From: Dulcicalothrix desertica PCC 7102
GTDB lineage: Bacteria > Cyanobacteriota > Cyanobacteriia > Cyanobacteriales > Nostocaceae
DNA length: 61,241 nt
Reading direction: 5' to 3'
NCBI RefSeq assembly: GCF_003991905.1
Contig: NZ_RSCL01000006.1
Coordinates: forward strand, 4,285-65,525
Shown: positions 46,272-55,004 of the stretch, one piece after another
How positions within the stretch are numbered: the stretch's first letter is position 1
How the letters are laid out: each line of letters starts with the position of its first letter
Notes under the pieces: model-generated
The model's input: only the letters and a program-made list of their open reading frames with translations
What the model was told of the DNA's origin: nothing
The model's database searches: none
Position numbers and translations under genes: made by a program

Positions 46272-47141
46272 CTACTGAAGAATCCTCCCAACCCCGCAGA
46301 CTACCCGAAAACCAACATAAGTGAAGTTGAACTCGCGCACTGACCTACCGAGGTAGCGATACGCAGAACGGTTGTACTTAGGACTGTAATACCAGGAACC
46401 GCCACGCAGTACAACGTCTCTTTTTTTTTCATAAAGATTATCATTCTCATTATTAAACCAAGCACTACCATCCGTTGGCGCCCCTTTATAATTATCATGC
46501 CAATCATCAAGGCACCATTCCCATACGTTTCCATGCATATCGTATAATCCAAACGCATTTGCAGCGCCAAAACTTCCTACGGGTGTTGTTTGCTCGCGAT
46601 ATTTTCCTTTAGTACCTCGACCATAAGAGCCTGACCATTTATTTTCTTTGCTATCTGTACCCCTATAATTAGCTAAATCGGTTGTAATTGTGTCGCCAAA
46701 GTGAAATGGTGTAGTTGTACCCGCGCGACAAGCATATTCCCATTCGGCTTCGCTGGGAAGACGGTATTCTCTTTTTGTATTTGTGTAGCTAGCAAGACGT
46801 GAGCAAAATTCAACAGCATGGCGCCAAGTGACCCGCTCTACAGGTAAGTTATCACCTTTAAATCTTGATGGGTCTGGTTCTAAATCTTCATTAACTCGCA
46901 GATGCTGCATGTTTGCCACTGCTCGCCATTGTGCTTGGGTGATGGGGTATTTACCCATAAAGAAAGTTGGGACTGTAACTTCGTGTTGGGGACGTTCATT
47001 ATCTCTGCTACCTTCTTCCGTTTTTGGGGCACCCATTGTAAAAGTACCACCCTTTATCAGCACCATTTCTAATTCAACTCCTCCCAAGTCTTCAACAAAA
47101 TGTAGTCCTGTCTGGCGGTGTTTGGTGATTGTTAGTGCCAT
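46272..47141 (-). CDS. DGR variable protein 2: FGE-sulfatase/C-type-lectin-fold protein
   Basis: The 289-residue protein is a single FGE-sulfatase domain: GVELEMVLIKGGTFTMGAP at the start, [53 protein letters not shown] and VVLRGGSWYY. The C-terminus, AYRYLGRSVREFNFTY then [14 protein letters not shown], is the DGR variable repeat (46286-46366), so residues on the ligand-facing surface are rewritten. The fold is that of known DGR targets; enzymatic formylglycine formation is not expected. It lies just downstream of the template repeat and reverse transcriptase, so it is a second target next to the template. Confidence 0.88.
   Translation of the reverse strand: MALTITKHRQTGLHFVEDLGGVELEMVLIKGGTFTMGAPKTEEGSRDNERPQHEVTVPTFFMGKYPITQAQWRAVANMQHLRVNEDLEPDPSRFKGDNLPVERVTWRHAVEFCSRLASYTNTKREYRLPSEAEWEYACRAGTTTPFHFGDTITTDLANYRGTDSKENKWSGSYGRGTKGKYREQTTPVGSFGAANAFGLYDMHGNVWEWCLDDWHDNYKGAPTDGSAWFNNENDNLYEKKRDVVLRGGSWYYSPKYNRSAYRYLGRSVREFNFTYVGFRVVCGVGRILQ
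46286..46366 (-). repeat. DGR variable repeat 1 (VR1, in variable protein 2)
   Basis: Its 3' 32 bases in coding sense are identical to the template repeat (46286-46317 versus 47322-47353). The remainder differs mostly at template adenines: template AAC codons appear as TAC, CTC, TTC; AAT as GGT, ACT, TAT; GAG as GTG. Two changes are not at A (TCA for ACG at its third base, GAG for GAC). VR1 is 81 bases, one codon shorter than the template. Confidence 0.88.
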
Positions 47142-47321
47142 ATTTATTTTTATTTTATTTTTATAATATTGTGAGGATGAGATAACTTTTCAGCTTACTT
47201 ACTAAGCTACCTCATCCAGTTTGATTTTCGGATATCGTCACCGACATCTCAGGAATAGGCTGGACTCTTCAATGACACCCTCGACAGATTCCCACCTGCC
47301 GACTCTCGCGGTGAAGAGACA

Positions 47322-47405
47322 TCCCAACCCCGCAGACTACCCGAAAACCAACATTATTGTTGTTGTTGTCGCGCTCCGTCCTATTGTTGTTGTTGCGATA
47401 CGCAG
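47322..47405 (-). repeat. DGR template repeat (TR)
   Basis: On the minus strand the 84-base repeat would read AYRNNNNRTERDNNNNN then [10 protein letters not shown]: a run of AAC/AAT codons, the classic adenine-rich template whose RNA is copied with A-directed errors. It starts 22 bases after the stop of the reverse-transcriptase gene and is not part of a supported gene. Both variable repeats align to it. It is the only template I found. Confidence 0.92.
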
Positions 47406-47426
47406 TCGGGTTCGCCTATCCCTTCT

Positions 47427-48485
47427 CTACTCCCTCAACCATTCGAGTGAAGTAAATATCTGTTGCCTCAATCGCCAAGTATCTCCATGCTCTAAATGAG
47501 CAAACCAACTCTGTATCGATTGATTTGCTTTTTCCCGGTCGATTATACCACGAGCATAGTCTGATTGCAAACGTCTGAGTCGGCGCCTTGCTAAATGTAA
47601 ATTACTACTTCGCACACGAATTCTATCGGGAAATATTCTAAACCCTAGAAAGGTGGCGCCGATTTTGGTAGCAAATAATTGGCTTTTAATTGGATGAATT
47701 TGCAGTCTTAATTGATTTAAGTAATTTTCTATAGCTAACCGCGCAGTAGCTAAAAATTGCCAGTCATCTGACAGTAAAGCGAAGTCATCGACATAACGAA
47801 CATATTTTTTAGCTTTTAGTTGCTCCTTGACAAAATGGTCAAACCCGCTTAAGTAGATATTTGCAAAAAATTGACTAGTTAAGTTCCCAATTGGTAAACC
47901 GCGTCTGCGAGTAACTGGAGTAAGTAAATCATCGCCTGGAAAATATTCAATTACAGGTTCTTGTTCGTTACTATTATCTATAATAGTATCAATTAACCAG
48001 AGAGTATCAGTACATTTGATTTTACGGCGTATTAACTCTTTTAATACGATATGGTCAATACTGGGAAAATACTTTCGGATATCGCATTGAAGTACATAGC
48101 GACTATTGCGGGCAAAGTGAGTAAATCTTTTTAATGCTCGATGAGTTCCAAAACCAACTCGATTAGCGTAAGAATCTTGGATAAATGTGGACTCAAAAAT
48201 CGGTACAATAATATTACACAAAGCATGATGGACAACTCTATCTCGATAAGGTGCAGCGGAGATGAGGCGACTTTTGAGACCCGTTAAGTGAAAGGTTCGG
48301 TAATTTCCAGGTTGGTAAGTTTTATTTGTTAGCTCTTTCTGTAAATTAATTAACTCGGTTTCGAGATGGTAGTTAAAATCTAAAACATTATCTCGAAATC
48401 GTTTACCTCTTTGTGCCTGACGCGCGGCTGAGAGTAGGTTTGCAAATTCAATAATTTGAGGGTAAAGATTACCGCGACGCTTCAT
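47427..48485 (-). CDS. DGR reverse transcriptase
   Basis: The 352-residue enzyme copies template RNA into mutagenised cDNA. Visible RT motifs: [38 protein letters not shown] (motif A Asp), [19 protein letters not shown] (the DGR-type LPIGNLTSQ of motif B) and [15 protein letters not shown] (catalytic YVDD). A C-terminal thumb-like region follows ([25 protein letters not shown]). Length is normal and all catalytic Asp are intact. Avd lies 12 bases upstream and the template repeat immediately downstream, the usual DGR layout. Confidence 0.95.
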   Translation of the reverse strand: MKRRGNLYPQIIEFANLLSAARQAQRGKRFRDNVLDFNYHLETELINLQKELTNKTYQPGNYRTFHLTGLKSRLISAAPYRDRVVHHALCNIIVPIFESTFIQDSYANRVGFGTHRALKRFTHFARNSRYVLQCDIRKYFPSIDHIVLKELIRRKIKCTDTLWLIDTIIDNSNEQEPVIEYFPGDDLLTPVTRRRGLPIGNLTSQFFANIYLSGFDHFVKEQLKAKKYVRYVDDFALLSDDWQFLATARLAIENYLNQLRLQIHPIKSQLFATKIGATFLGFRIFPDRIRVRSSNLHLARRRLRRLQSDYARGIIDREKANQSIQSWFAHLEHGDTWRLRQQIFTSLEWLRE

Positions 48486-48497
48486 TTTTCTTTATCT

Positions 48498-48833
48498 CTA
48501 TCTCTTTTGTTGTTTTATCCAGCCACCAAGCTCTATACCAATGTCATCTACCAGTTTAATTGCATACTCATATCGCTCGACGGAAATAAAGTCAAAATCT
48601 TGTAACATCCGCGTCTGATAGCGTAAAATGTCCAACTGAGTATTTAAAGCCTCTAATTGAGTTAGTTTATTCTTAGCGTATTTAGCTTGAATCAATCCCT
48701 CTAATAAATTATACAACCCATTCAGAATTCTATCTCCTAAAGTAAACTTATGAATTTTGGGTAGGCGATCAATAATAGGGACATACCATTTAATACAATC
48801 ATAAGTCTTTTGAATGACAGATAGTTCTTTCAT
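48498..48833 (-). CDS. avd: Avd-like DGR accessory protein (four-helix bundle)
   Basis: The 111-residue helical, basic protein matches DGR accessory-variability proteins: KTYDCIKWYVPIIDRLPKIHKFTLGDRILNGLYNLLEGLIQAKYAKNK in pattern, then a helix with LDILRYQTRMLQDF and a final amphipathic helix. In known systems Avd forms a barrel-shaped pentamer that binds the reverse transcriptase and template RNA. Its position, just upstream of the RT gene, supports the call. Confidence 0.88.
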   Translation of the reverse strand: MKELSVIQKTYDCIKWYVPIIDRLPKIHKFTLGDRILNGLYNLLEGLIQAKYAKNKLTQLEALNTQLDILRYQTRMLQDFDFISVERYEYAIKLVDDIGIELGGWIKQQKR

Positions 48834-48863
48834 TTTTACTTATTTTGATAAGCATTAATATTT

Positions 48864-48892
48864 TACTAAAAAAATCGACCGCCTAACGGCGG
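48864..48892 (-). terminator. hairpin plus T-tract downstream of variable gene 1
   Basis: CCGCC and GGCGG with a 4-base loop (48879-48892), then TCGA and a T-run on the minus strand. It is part of a 75-base segment nearly identical to that after variable gene 2. Confidence 0.65.
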
Positions 48893-48945
48893 GAAAAAGA
48901 AAAAAAGAAAAAGAATAAAGGACAATAGGACTAAAGTATAAAGGG

Positions 48946-50532
48946 CTACTGAAGAATCCTCCCAACCCCGCAGACCACCCGAAAACCAACAACATCGTCG
49001 AAGTAGTTGACGCGCTCCGACCCATCGTTGAAGTCGCGATACGCAGAACGTATGTACTGTGCTTCAGTATACCAGGAACCCCCACGCGCCACAGTATATC
49101 TATGTGCCTGAGAAGAATTATCATTCTTATCATCAAGCCAAGCACTTCCATCATTAGGCGCCCCTTCATAACTATTGTGCCAATCATCAAGGCACCATTC
49201 CCATACATTTCCATGCATATCGTATAACCCAAACGCATTAGCTACGCGAAAACTTCCTACGGGTGTTGTTTTACGACGAGATTTTCCTTTGGGAGCATTA
49301 GCATAAGTCTCACTACCGTTATAGCTAGCTAGTTCTGATGTAATTGTTTCGCCAAAATGGAATGGTGTGGTTGTACCCGCGCGACAAGCATATTCCCATT
49401 CGGCTTCGCTTGGTAAAGTATAAGTTCTACCTGTATACTCCGAGAGACGCGAGCAAAATTCAACAGCGCTGTTCCAAGAGACGCACTCAACGGGTCGGTT
49501 ATCGCCTTTAAATTCAGATGGGTCTAATTTTAGTTCTCTGTTTATCTGGGGTAACTGAGCGACAAATTTCCACTGTGCTTGAGTTATGGGGTATTTGCCA
49601 ATGAAAAAGGGCTGTACGGTGACTTTATGCTGAGGACTCTCGTTGTCACGATGTCCTTGTTCATTTTCTGGCGCCCCCATTATAAAGCTTCCTCCCGGTA
49701 TTGCTACCATTTCTATCCCTAATGCAGCTGGTTTTCCTGGGGTTTCACCTAAATACTCGGTAAAGAAAAATGCTTCTTTTTTTTCTCGCTTAATTATTTG
49801 CCCGTGAGTATCAACGGTGACTGTTGCAAATTGGAAAGGTTTTAATTCTTCTAATTCGTCGTCGGTAATAACTGCTACGTAATATTCAAAGGGTTTTAAC
49901 TCAACTCCCAATGCTGCGGCGATTTTTTGCTCTTCTTCATCAAGAGGGTGCAGTTCGTCTTTCGATAATAATGGCTTAAAGCCTCGCTCTTGTAAAAAAT
50001 CGTCATACTTTTCTGACAATTTTCTCCATTCGATATCTTCTTTAGATAAGGAAAGTATTAACTTTCGCAATTTCCGCTTGAGAGTATCAAATTTTTCATC
50101 ATCCGCAATCAAATATGTCAGCGGTGTCCAACGGTAATCATTGTCTTTTTGATCTAAGCGATTGGAAATGTACTGGAACATAAAATTATCCAGTTCCCGG
50201 AGTCGTTGTTTTCCCAATTTCTCCTCTAAGCAGCGAAGTAAAGCATTTCTCGTTTCCGCTTCCATTTCATACAGGTCATAACCGATAGTTTCGCACAACC
50301 CCGATAGCAAAATATCCGCGACAGCATACCAGGGACAGTCTTTGACAAAGGTCTCGCGCAGACAATAAAGTAAATCTGAGGTGAGGGTGAGAGGAAAAGC
50401 AGCGTGATAGGCTAAGAGTAGCACTTGTTCTTTATGTTTTTCTTCCCCGTAGCGCTGTACAATAACACGAAGGCGCCGGGTTGTTAAATCTTCTCTCTTA
50501 CTGAGTTGGTTTACAGATGGGGAATTTGGCAT
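48946..50532 (-). CDS. DGR variable protein 1: helical N-terminal region plus FGE-fold domain
   Basis: The 528-residue protein has an N-terminal helical region (about 1-210, ending [14 protein letters not shown]), a linker with repeated 'ELKPF' beta segments, and from about 270 an FGE-sulfatase domain ([70 protein letters not shown]). The C-terminal variable repeat reads [18 protein letters not shown] then [14 protein letters not shown]. Its start overlaps the vWA gene end by 22 bases, tying it to the MoxR-vWA unit. I infer that the diversified domain recognises a target and the helical part contacts the other system proteins. The N-terminal region is not a family I recognise. Confidence 0.85.
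   Translation of the reverse strand: MPNSPSVNQLSKREDLTTRRLRVIVQRYGEEKHKEQVLLLAYHAAFPLTLTSDLLYCLRETFVKDCPWYAVADILLSGLCETIGYDLYEMEAETRNALLRCLEEKLGKQRLRELDNFMFQYISNRLDQKDNDYRWTPLTYLIADDEKFDTLKRKLRKLILSLSKEDIEWRKLSEKYDDFLQERGFKPLLSKDELHPLDEEEQKIAAALGVELKPFEYYVAVITDDELEELKPFQFATVTVDTHGQIIKREKKEAFFFTEYLGETPGKPAALGIEMVAIPGGSFIMGAPENEQGHRDNESPQHKVTVQPFFIGKYPITQAQWKFVAQLPQINRELKLDPSEFKGDNRPVECVSWNSAVEFCSRLSEYTGRTYTLPSEAEWEYACRAGTTTPFHFGETITSELASYNGSETYANAPKGKSRRKTTPVGSFRVANAFGLYDMHGNVWEWCLDDWHNSYEGAPNDGSAWLDDKNDNSSQAHRYTVARGGSWYTEAQYIRSAYRDFNDGSERVNYFDDVVGFRVVCGVGRILQ
48960..49046 (-). repeat. DGR variable repeat 2 (VR2, in variable protein 1)
   Basis: Aligned with the template: AAC to GAC, AAC to TTC, AAC kept, AAT to GAT, AGG to GGG, ACG to TCG, GAG CGC kept, GAC to GTC and so on. 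Every substitution in the aligned part, including GTA to GTG further on, falls on a template adenine. It is 87 bases, one codon longer than the template. Confidence 0.9.
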
Positions 50533-51671
50533 ATCTGAATCATACTCCCCTGTGAATTTTGTTTGACTACCGTTTGTAAACTGGCTGATTCGTAGGTTAA
50601 CATTTTACCATCAAGTATTTTATGTATCTCCCAAGCAGAAGTATGCTGCCAACGTTTAGATGGTAAGGGATTAAGCCAGATTAATTGGCGAACACAAGGG
50701 GATAATTTATGTAAAAATTTCCAGATTCCCTGTATTCGTTCTTCGCTATAAGTACCTGTTGCGGCGCCTGCATCGCTTAAAATTAGAGCAATAGTGCGGT
50801 TTTTGTGTAATTTGGATAAGAGATTAGTAATTAGTTCGGCTTTTGTTGGATGATGCCATTGGTACAGATATTCGTCTGGGTAACTTGTAAACCGATAAAT
50901 CCTTGCGGGGGTAATGCGAGCTTCGTCAATTGCTTGAGTAAAAGGCTGAAGGGCGCCGAAAAATGGTATCATTGCCAAGTTATCATCAATCAGTAATAAA
51001 AGCTCGGCTCGACGAACTTTGACAGGTCGCATTACTACGTCACTAAAAAGACCTTCCCGCTCAATTAGGTCGATTGTTGCTTCAATATCTAATTCGTATT
51101 CTTTGCCAATTGGTACTGGTCGTTTTAAAAATTTCCAAGTATCTCGAACATCTTGCAGCTTTATCGGGAAATTCTTAGGGGTAAGTATATATTCCTTACT
51201 AGTATCTTTGGTAAAACCTTTTTCTAAGGGATTTGAATTCGTTTTTACGGCAGTTGGAACTTCCGTATTATTTTCGTCTGACGCTGTAGCTGATGGTGTT
51301 CCTGTTTTTTTGGGTGTTCTCCTGGGTGGAATTTGGGGGAGTGCTGTTGGTTTTACAATAGGGGGAGGATCTTCTGGTGGTTTTTCCTCTGGTTCTCTAT
51401 CCATTTTGGCGCCATGCTGTCGGATATTATCTTTTTTAAAAGCGTCAAACGCGCGCTCGAAAGTGTCACCATCATAATTAGCGCTAGGTTTAACCCACAA
51501 TAACCGACATACCCGCTTTAAGTCTTCCCATCCACCTAAACCATACCCCTGAGCAACTGCTTTTTGTAATAACTCGTACTGTTCCAATGTTAAAGCCATT
51601 CCTGCTTTACGCAATTCTTGGAATAAGTTTAATAAGAGTGAATCGATTTGGACATACTCAGAACTAATCAT
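50511..51671 (-). CDS. vWA-like protein with degenerate metal site (CoxE/SAV_2336-like)
   Basis: The 386-residue protein has an N-terminal helical domain (about 1-90), a Pro/Thr-rich linker (about 95-150) and a C-terminal vWA-like domain: [20 protein letters not shown] where a MIDAS DxSxS would be (here D-x-N-x-A), then [14 protein letters not shown] holding a later acidic position (about 300). The metal site is thus weak or lost. Such proteins pair with MoxR ATPases, which remodel or load them. It lies nine bases downstream of the MoxR gene and overlaps the variable gene, so all three should be co-expressed. Confidence 0.75.
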   Translation of the reverse strand: MISSEYVQIDSLLLNLFQELRKAGMALTLEQYELLQKAVAQGYGLGGWEDLKRVCRLLWVKPSANYDGDTFERAFDAFKKDNIRQHGAKMDREPEEKPPEDPPPIVKPTALPQIPPRRTPKKTGTPSATASDENNTEVPTAVKTNSNPLEKGFTKDTSKEYILTPKNFPIKLQDVRDTWKFLKRPVPIGKEYELDIEATIDLIEREGLFSDVVMRPVKVRRAELLLLIDDNLAMIPFFGALQPFTQAIDEARITPARIYRFTSYPDEYLYQWHHPTKAELITNLLSKLHKNRTIALILSDAGAATGTYSEERIQGIWKFLHKLSPCVRQLIWLNPLPSKRWQHTSAWEIHKILDGKMLTYESASLQTVVKQNSQGSMIQICQIPHL

Positions 51672-51679
51672 AATATTAT

Positions 51680-52840
51680 TTAAGTTAAATTTTCATCATA
51701 ATTTTCCATAACTTTTGGGTATATGTTCTGTGCTTCTTTTGTTTTCAATAGCGTTCCTTTTAAGTATAATTTATCACAAAAATACTTATCTAAATCATTT
51801 AATGCTGTATTAATATCATCTTCCTTCAAATTTAAAATAGCAGTGAGAAAATCCATAAACTCGCTAGTTCCAGGTGGTCTAATTCCAGGATAGTCTTTCA
51901 GCTTATTATGAATATCATAAAAACTTTTTATGGCTTTATCAACCAGTTTTTCTTTATTTTCGCTCTGTTCACCAAAGCGTAACTCAATAATCTCCTTTAA
52001 TTTCTCTGCTTGAGGAAATTCAACATAAAAGTAAAGACAGCGACGTAAAAATGGTTCTGGTAAAGGTTTTTCACGATTACTAGTAATAAAAATAATCGGT
52101 TTATTAGCTGTCGTAATGTTTTGTCCTGTTTCCGTAATTTCAAAGCGTAACTCTTCTAATTCTAATAACAAGTCATTGGCAAAATCGCTATCTGCTTTGT
52201 CAATTTCATCAATCAGTAAAATTGAGCGATAGGATTGGTTTTGTAATGCTTTACCAAATGGTCCAAATTCTATATATTTTTCTTTATTTTTTAACCGCTC
52301 CTTTAATTTTTTGGTCTCATCTTCTCCAATATATTCTTGCAACTGCTGTGGGTTAGTTCCCATTAATTGAGCATCTCGCAGTCTTGCAACAGCATCATAC
52401 CTGTAAAGTCCATCACGAGCGCGCGTTGTAGATTTAATATTCCAGATATAATAAGACCACCACAGTAGTGTACTGTGTTGGTTTTTCTGGTTTTGATTTT
52501 TTTGGTTTTGGTTTTCCTGGTTTTGGTTTTCGCTATTTTGATTTTCCGAGTTTTGATCTTTTATCTTTTTTAGATATTCTTGATTTTTTTTCGTAAATTC
52601 GTAGACAACTGCTGAAGCTAAACGAGTTTTACCACAACCAGGTTCCCCTTCCAGTAGTAATGGTCGTTCAAGTGCAATAGCTAAATTTACAGCTTCAATT
52701 AAATCGTCGCTAGGTAAGTAAGGGTAATACACTCGTCCTTTTGAGTCTGTTGGGTAATTTTCATTTTCCTTTTCAGGCTGGTATTCTACTGTATACTTAT
52801 AATTGGGTTGTATTTCTTTTAACTTTTGTTCGTTACTCAT
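51680..52840 (-). CDS. MoxR-type AAA+ ATPase
   Basis: The 386-residue ATPase has Walker A LLLEGEPGCGKTRLA (about 62-75), Walker B SILLIDEIDKAD, sensor 1 PIIFITSNREKPLPEPFLRRC with the Arg finger, and a C-terminal lid (RPPGTSEFMDFLTAIL). Between Walker A and B lies a low-complexity insert of tandem QNSEN/QNQEN/QNQKN units (about 96-122) encoded by a roughly 15-base tandem repeat. MoxR proteins act as chaperones for vWA partners; the vWA-like gene follows nine bases later. Confidence 0.9.
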   Translation of the reverse strand: MSNEQKLKEIQPNYKYTVEYQPEKENENYPTDSKGRVYYPYLPSDDLIEAVNLAIALERPLLLEGEPGCGKTRLASAVVYEFTKKNQEYLKKIKDQNSENQNSENQNQENQNQKNQNQKNQHSTLLWWSYYIWNIKSTTRARDGLYRYDAVARLRDAQLMGTNPQQLQEYIGEDETKKLKERLKNKEKYIEFGPFGKALQNQSYRSILLIDEIDKADSDFANDLLLELEELRFEITETGQNITTANKPIIFITSNREKPLPEPFLRRCLYFYVEFPQAEKLKEIIELRFGEQSENKEKLVDKAIKSFYDIHNKLKDYPGIRPPGTSEFMDFLTAILNLKEDDINTALNDLDKYFCDKLYLKGTLLKTKEAQNIYPKVMENYDENLT

Positions 52841-52844
52841 AATC

Positions 52845-54020
52845 TTAAGTATGTTCTAGTTTCCAATAGTTTTGAATTTCTTCAATACCCTCATTCAATT
52901 TAAACACACATCCACAAATATCATCGATTGCAGCATAAGGATCTATTGAAAATTGTTTAGCTTGCTTGAATGTCCCGTTATCTATATTTAAAAGTGTTTG
53001 TGAGTCGTGTTGATTTTGCATAGAAATTAACCAACTGTTCACATCATTATGTGAGATTTCATTTAAACTCAGCAAACTAATATTTTTGAAATTTTGACTA
53101 TTAATATTATGTTTTAATTCTTCAATTAAAAATAAAATAAAATATATTGGTTTGTTTACCTGCTTATGCTGTTTTCGAGTATGACTAGTTTTTTTAACTA
53201 ATTGAGAATAGAAACTAGATAATTTTTTTAGTTGTTCAAAAGTAAAACCAGAATTAGAAGATATATAAATAATTACAGTTTTTTGTCGATATAACTCAGC
53301 TAATGTTGTAACAAGCATGTCTATGCTAATATTATCTGCTGTTTTCATGGCATGTTTGAATTTTTGCGGAAAATTACTATCAAAATCTTGTCGTTCTGCA
53401 TAACCAAGTTTAATTGGAATTTTTGTTGCTGTCTTGAAACCTCCTATTTTTTGTTCTAAAACACATCTAAGCCAAGAAGAAACTTTTGTATCTGCTTGAA
53501 TTATAAAAAAACCTACCTGACTATTTGTTTTATTTTGAAACTGTTTTTTTTGTTCACAACAATTCAACGAGAGTAAATATTTATTTAATAATTCTTTATT
53601 TATTGCTATAGAATTGTCTTTATTATTGACTAATATTGGAGTTTTTTCATTAATATTTTTACCTTGATTAGTGAAATTTTTGGTCTCTCTATTGACCGAT
53701 TTATAATCAATTTTTACTCTAAATTTAGTAATATCTTTATTTTTATCTAGACAATGCTCTTCCAATTTCTCAAAAAAACGGTTTAAACTATCTTCATTAA
53801 CTCCTTTTTTTTTATGAGGATTTAAAATTTTATCTATTGTTGATTTGTCTAAATTTACAACTCCGTGTAACTTTGCCTTTGATGGTTGATCTGAATCAAA
53901 TAACTTGTTAAAAACTTCCTTTAGTTTTTTCATACCTTCGTCAGTCAATATATATGCTGGTTTTTGTTTTCGTATATCTTTAGGAGAATTTGACTTTTTA
54001 TCTGAATCTTGGTTTGGCAT
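52845..54020 (-). CDS. HTH-like N-terminal domain plus inactive-STAND-like domain
   Basis: Residues about 20-95 (YILTDEGMKKLKEVFNKL ... KAKLHGVVNLDKSTIDKIL) form a helical adaptor seen at the front of many cyanobacterial STAND proteins. From about 145, LLNKYLLSLNCCEQKKQF, VGFFIIQADTKVSSWLRCVLEQKIG and TVIIYISS follow the strand order of a P-loop domain, but the GKT/S loop is missing, matching 'inactive STAND' domains. I infer a scaffold or sensor subunit. It ends four bases before the MoxR gene and heads the operon. Very A+T-rich and Lys/Asn-rich. Family assignment is tentative. Confidence 0.5.
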   Translation of the reverse strand: MPNQDSDKKSNSPKDIRKQKPAYILTDEGMKKLKEVFNKLFDSDQPSKAKLHGVVNLDKSTIDKILNPHKKKGVNEDSLNRFFEKLEEHCLDKNKDITKFRVKIDYKSVNRETKNFTNQGKNINEKTPILVNNKDNSIAINKELLNKYLLSLNCCEQKKQFQNKTNSQVGFFIIQADTKVSSWLRCVLEQKIGGFKTATKIPIKLGYAERQDFDSNFPQKFKHAMKTADNISIDMLVTTLAELYRQKTVIIYISSNSGFTFEQLKKLSSFYSQLVKKTSHTRKQHKQVNKPIYFILFLIEELKHNINSQNFKNISLLSLNEISHNDVNSWLISMQNQHDSQTLLNIDNGTFKQAKQFSIDPYAAIDDICGCVFKLNEGIEEIQNYWKLEHT

Positions 54021-54336
54021 TCCTTACTCCCAGTAACCTAATTAGCAGCACCCCAACAAATCCCTCATTTGCGACGGAAGACTTGTGTGTGGATAACTGA
54101 CTTTGACTCACTACATTTTAAACAATCACTCAAACTAGTATATCATCACGATGATCATCAGCACCCCAAAAAGTCTCTAATGCCGGAAGCCTTGCGGGGA
54201 GTGACTTTGACTACAATCAAAAAAAATAATTTAAAAATAGTGGATCATCAATCGTGATCATCAACCAAACCACATTTTAGCTTCTGATAACTTTAGAAAC
54301 AAGCAAGGAACAAAAACTTTTAGACAAACTAGCATC
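54021..54336. promoter_or_regulatory. divergent control region with repeated words
   Basis: Between the conflict operon (minus) and the sigma-like gene (plus). An imperfect 60-70-base unit is duplicated (AGCACCCCAA ... GGAAG ... TGACTTTGACT at 54044-54115 and 54159-54218). GATCATCA occurs at about 54153, 54242 and 54255, and ATCATC-AC-GATGAT forms a 6-bp dyad near 54142. These are good operator candidates for both transcription units. Confidence 0.5.
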
Positions 54337-54966
54337 ATGATTAATGACACAGAACAAGAACTACAACATCTCGTACAGCAGATTAAAAAATTGCCACCTG
54401 ATAGCAACCAGCATCGCAAAGTCTTAAATCAACTGCTAGTACTAATTAGTCCAGAACTCATTAAGTTATTGCCTCGGTTGTCAGAGAGATATATAAAGGA
54501 GCATGAGCATTTGTGTGCCGATGCGTTGGAAAAGACCATTAGGGATATTTCTAAAACTATTCAGAAGTATGAACCCACGAAGGGCACGTTAGTGAATTGG
54601 GTTAAGGGCGCCTTCAAATTGAACCTTCGCAATCTAAGTAGAGATTTAAGAAACAAGCAAATGTCTAGCTTAGACGATATAAATTTAGAGATTCCGGCGC
54701 CAATGGAGGAAGATAACTTACTTCGAGAGTTTATTGAACAGGATACAAGCACACTACTTAATAAACGGCTAAACTACAACAATAAACACACAGGTGATGA
54801 AGAATCTATCTTACTCAAAGACGTATGGTTAATGCGGTTAGATGGGTACACAAATCAAGATATATGTAATCAATTTGACATTTCGCCGAAGTCCTTATCC
54901 TCATTCATTAAGCGCAATGGGGAAAAAGTGATAGATTATTTACGCGAAAACGACTTATTATCTTGA
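54337..54966 (+). CDS. atypical sigma-70-like factor
   Basis: The 209-residue protein resembles the short sigma-like proteins found beside DUF1822 genes in cyanobacteria. The N-terminal helices (LQQIKKL ... LEKTIRDISKTIQKYEPTKGTLVNWVKGAFKLNLRNLSRDLRN) match sigma region 2 in pattern, with 'NWVKGAF.LNLRN' near the promoter-melting helix. The C-terminal ILLKDVWLMRLDGYTNQDICNQFDISPKSLSSFIKRNG is a region-4-type HTH. Target genes are unknown; its divergent position suggests it may govern neighbouring genes. Confidence 0.7.
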   Translation: MINDTEQELQHLVQQIKKLPPDSNQHRKVLNQLLVLISPELIKLLPRLSERYIKEHEHLCADALEKTIRDISKTIQKYEPTKGTLVNWVKGAFKLNLRNLSRDLRNKQMSSLDDINLEIPAPMEEDNLLREFIEQDTSTLLNKRLNYNNKHTGDEESILLKDVWLMRLDGYTNQDICNQFDISPKSLSSFIKRNGEKVIDYLRENDLLS

Positions 54967-55004
54967 GCCAACCCTCAATCAAACCAAGAACAATAAATAT
55001 TTTG

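Noticed and set aside
46301-46570. Methionine-rich minus-strand frame over variable protein 2 (and a similar one at 48855-49238)
   Set aside because: Both are the same out-of-frame reading of the FGE domain, alike only because the two genes are homologous.
46272-47141. True formylglycine-generating enzyme acting on sulfatases
   Set aside because: No sulfatase gene is nearby, and the C-terminal region is a DGR variable repeat, which would disrupt a conserved catalytic surface.
47221-47499. 92-codon plus-strand frame spanning the template repeat
   Set aside because: It starts with TTG without an RBS and reads the template in antisense; the DGR interpretation explains the sequence.
47427-48485. 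Retron or group II intron reverse transcriptase
   Set aside because: Avd partner, the adenine-rich template and adenine-targeted variable repeats identify a DGR; no intron maturase domain or msr/msd structure is seen.
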